A stretch of 64,000 nt of DNA from JALHNI01 sp965229305 (GTDB lineage Bacteria; Acidobacteriota; Terriglobia; Bryobacterales; Bryobacteraceae), in assembly GCA_965229305.1 (NCBI GenBank), contig CBDDIZ010000021.1, forward strand, positions 79,963 to 143,962. Reading direction: 5' to 3'. Numbering within the stretch: position 1 is the stretch's first letter; each line of letters starts with the position of its first letter. Shown one piece after another: positions 63,447-64,000 of this stretch. The position numbers and the translations under genes are program-made. The notes below the pieces were generated by a model. It saw only the letters and a list, made by a program, of their open reading frames with translations. It was not told where the DNA came from and ran no database searches.

Positions 63447-64000
63447 ATGAGCAATCAAACTAAAGTTGTCGTGACGGGGGCGGGCGGTTTTATCGGCCAT
63501 CACCTGGTGAAGTATCTCGTGGCGAAGGGCTATTGGGTCCGCGGCGTCGATATCAAGGAGCCGGAATACGAAGCCACCGCGGCGCATGAGTTCCAGGTCG
63601 CCGACCTCAAGTATTGGGAGAACTGCCAGAAGGCCTGCGCCGGCATGGACGAAGTCTACGCCCTGGCCGCCAACATGGGCGGCATCGGTTTCATCGAAAC
63701 CAACAAGGGCGTCATCGTGCGCGACAGCACGATGATCAACATCCACACCATCGAAGCCGCGCGCGAAGCCGGCTGCAAGCGCTTCCTGTTCACCTCCAGC
63801 GCCTGCATCTACCCGGGCTACCGCCAGAAGGATCCCGACATCATCCCGCTGCGCGAAGAAGAAGCCTATCCGGCCGATCCCGAAGACGGCTACGGCTGGG
63901 AGAAGCTCTACATGGAGCGCGTCTGCCGCCACTACCGCGAAGACTTCGGCCTCGACACCCGCATCGTCCGCTTCCACAACATCTTCGGACCCCTCGGCAC
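63447..64000 (+). CDS. NAD-dependent epimerase, GDP-mannose 3,5-epimerase-like; C-terminus beyond window
   Basis: From ATG 63447 with AGGAGG at 63429-63434; 184 residues are present before the edge. An extended SDR: cofactor loop VVVTGAGGFIGHHLVKYL, DVYALAANMGG-type segment (MDEVYALAANMGGIGFIET), TSSACIYPGYRQK with the catalytic Ser, and the Tyr-x-x-x-Lys in DGYGWEKLYMERVC. The AANMGG and SSACIYP motifs fit GDP-mannose 3,5-epimerase (GME) rather than GalE. It would supply an NDP-sugar for the polysaccharide built by the preceding genes. Confidence 0.88.
   Translation, partial: MSNQTKVVVTGAGGFIGHHLVKYLVAKGYWVRGVDIKEPEYEATAAHEFQVADLKYWENCQKACAGMDEVYALAANMGGIGFIETNKGVIVRDSTMINIHTIEAAREAGCKRFLFTSSACIYPGYRQKDPDIIPLREEEAYPADPEDGYGWEKLYMERVCRHYREDFGLDTRIVRFHNIFGPLG

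Overview
The window looks like a high-GC chromosome from a soil-type acidobacterium, probably Solibacter/Bryobacter-like. This is inferred from gene content, not from any search: two very large TonB-dependent receptors with carboxypeptidase-regulatory N-termini, a PSCyt1/DUF1549/DUF1553 plus DUF1501 pair, DUF1080, a PEP-CTERM protein, a sulfatase and a Gfo/Idh/MocA oxidoreductase. On the + strand G exceeds C up to about 20 kb, the two are near parity from about 21 to 40 kb, and C exceeds G beyond about 41 kb, whichever strand the genes lie on. That pattern suggests a replication-terminus-like transition or an inversion.

Layout. 0-6 kb: a partial alpha/beta hydrolase, an Rrf2 regulator with cysK, an ABC-F ATPase, and a sugar-type substrate-binding lipoprotein gene split by an IS3-family (IS407-like) element. 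6-11.6 kb: a sulfatase divergent from a Gfo/Idh oxidoreductase, two convergent paralogous outer-membrane-type proteins, and an LTXXQ-like periplasmic protein. 11.7-17.5 kb, minus strand: a compact operon of a PilZ-DnaJ fusion, an ABC exporter (ATPase and FtsX permease), a PH-domain membrane protein and ferrochelatase. 17.5-21.8 kb: the PSCyt1/DUF1501 pair. 21.8-30.9 kb: a carbohydrate/uronate locus (kduI, SusC-like TonB receptor, PHP-like/GATase protein, GH5-like hydrolase) divergent from an IclR regulator, with a palindrome at the regulator's start. 30.9-41.3 kb: a second ABC-F, D-aminoacylase, aldo/keto reductase, a TonB receptor, DUF58, an amino-acid permease, DUF1080 and a PEP-CTERM protein. 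41.3-49.6 kb: a HEAT-repeat/VWA-like protein, tRNA-Val(CAC), a tiny membrane protein, a LarA-like protein, an M20 peptidase, YraN, GalT, and an amidase with an exported GatC-like partner. 49.6-56.8 kb: a TonB receptor, an aldose-epimerase-like protein and RNase R. 57.3-64 kb: the start of an exopolysaccharide locus (export protein, Wzc-like BY-kinase, polyprenyl-phosphate sugar transferase, WecG/TagA glycosyltransferase, NDP-sugar epimerase) behind a strong sigma70-type promoter and a palindrome-rich leader.

Quality note. Five long genes (PHP-like, the third TonB receptor, epimerase-like, RNase R, BY-kinase) are each broken by one or more single-base shifts. Every shift is explained by one extra base, almost always in a run of identical bases. 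At least twelve such sites are seen, eleven of them between 52 and 60.2 kb. They are more likely base-calling errors than true pseudogenes, so these genes are annotated at full length.
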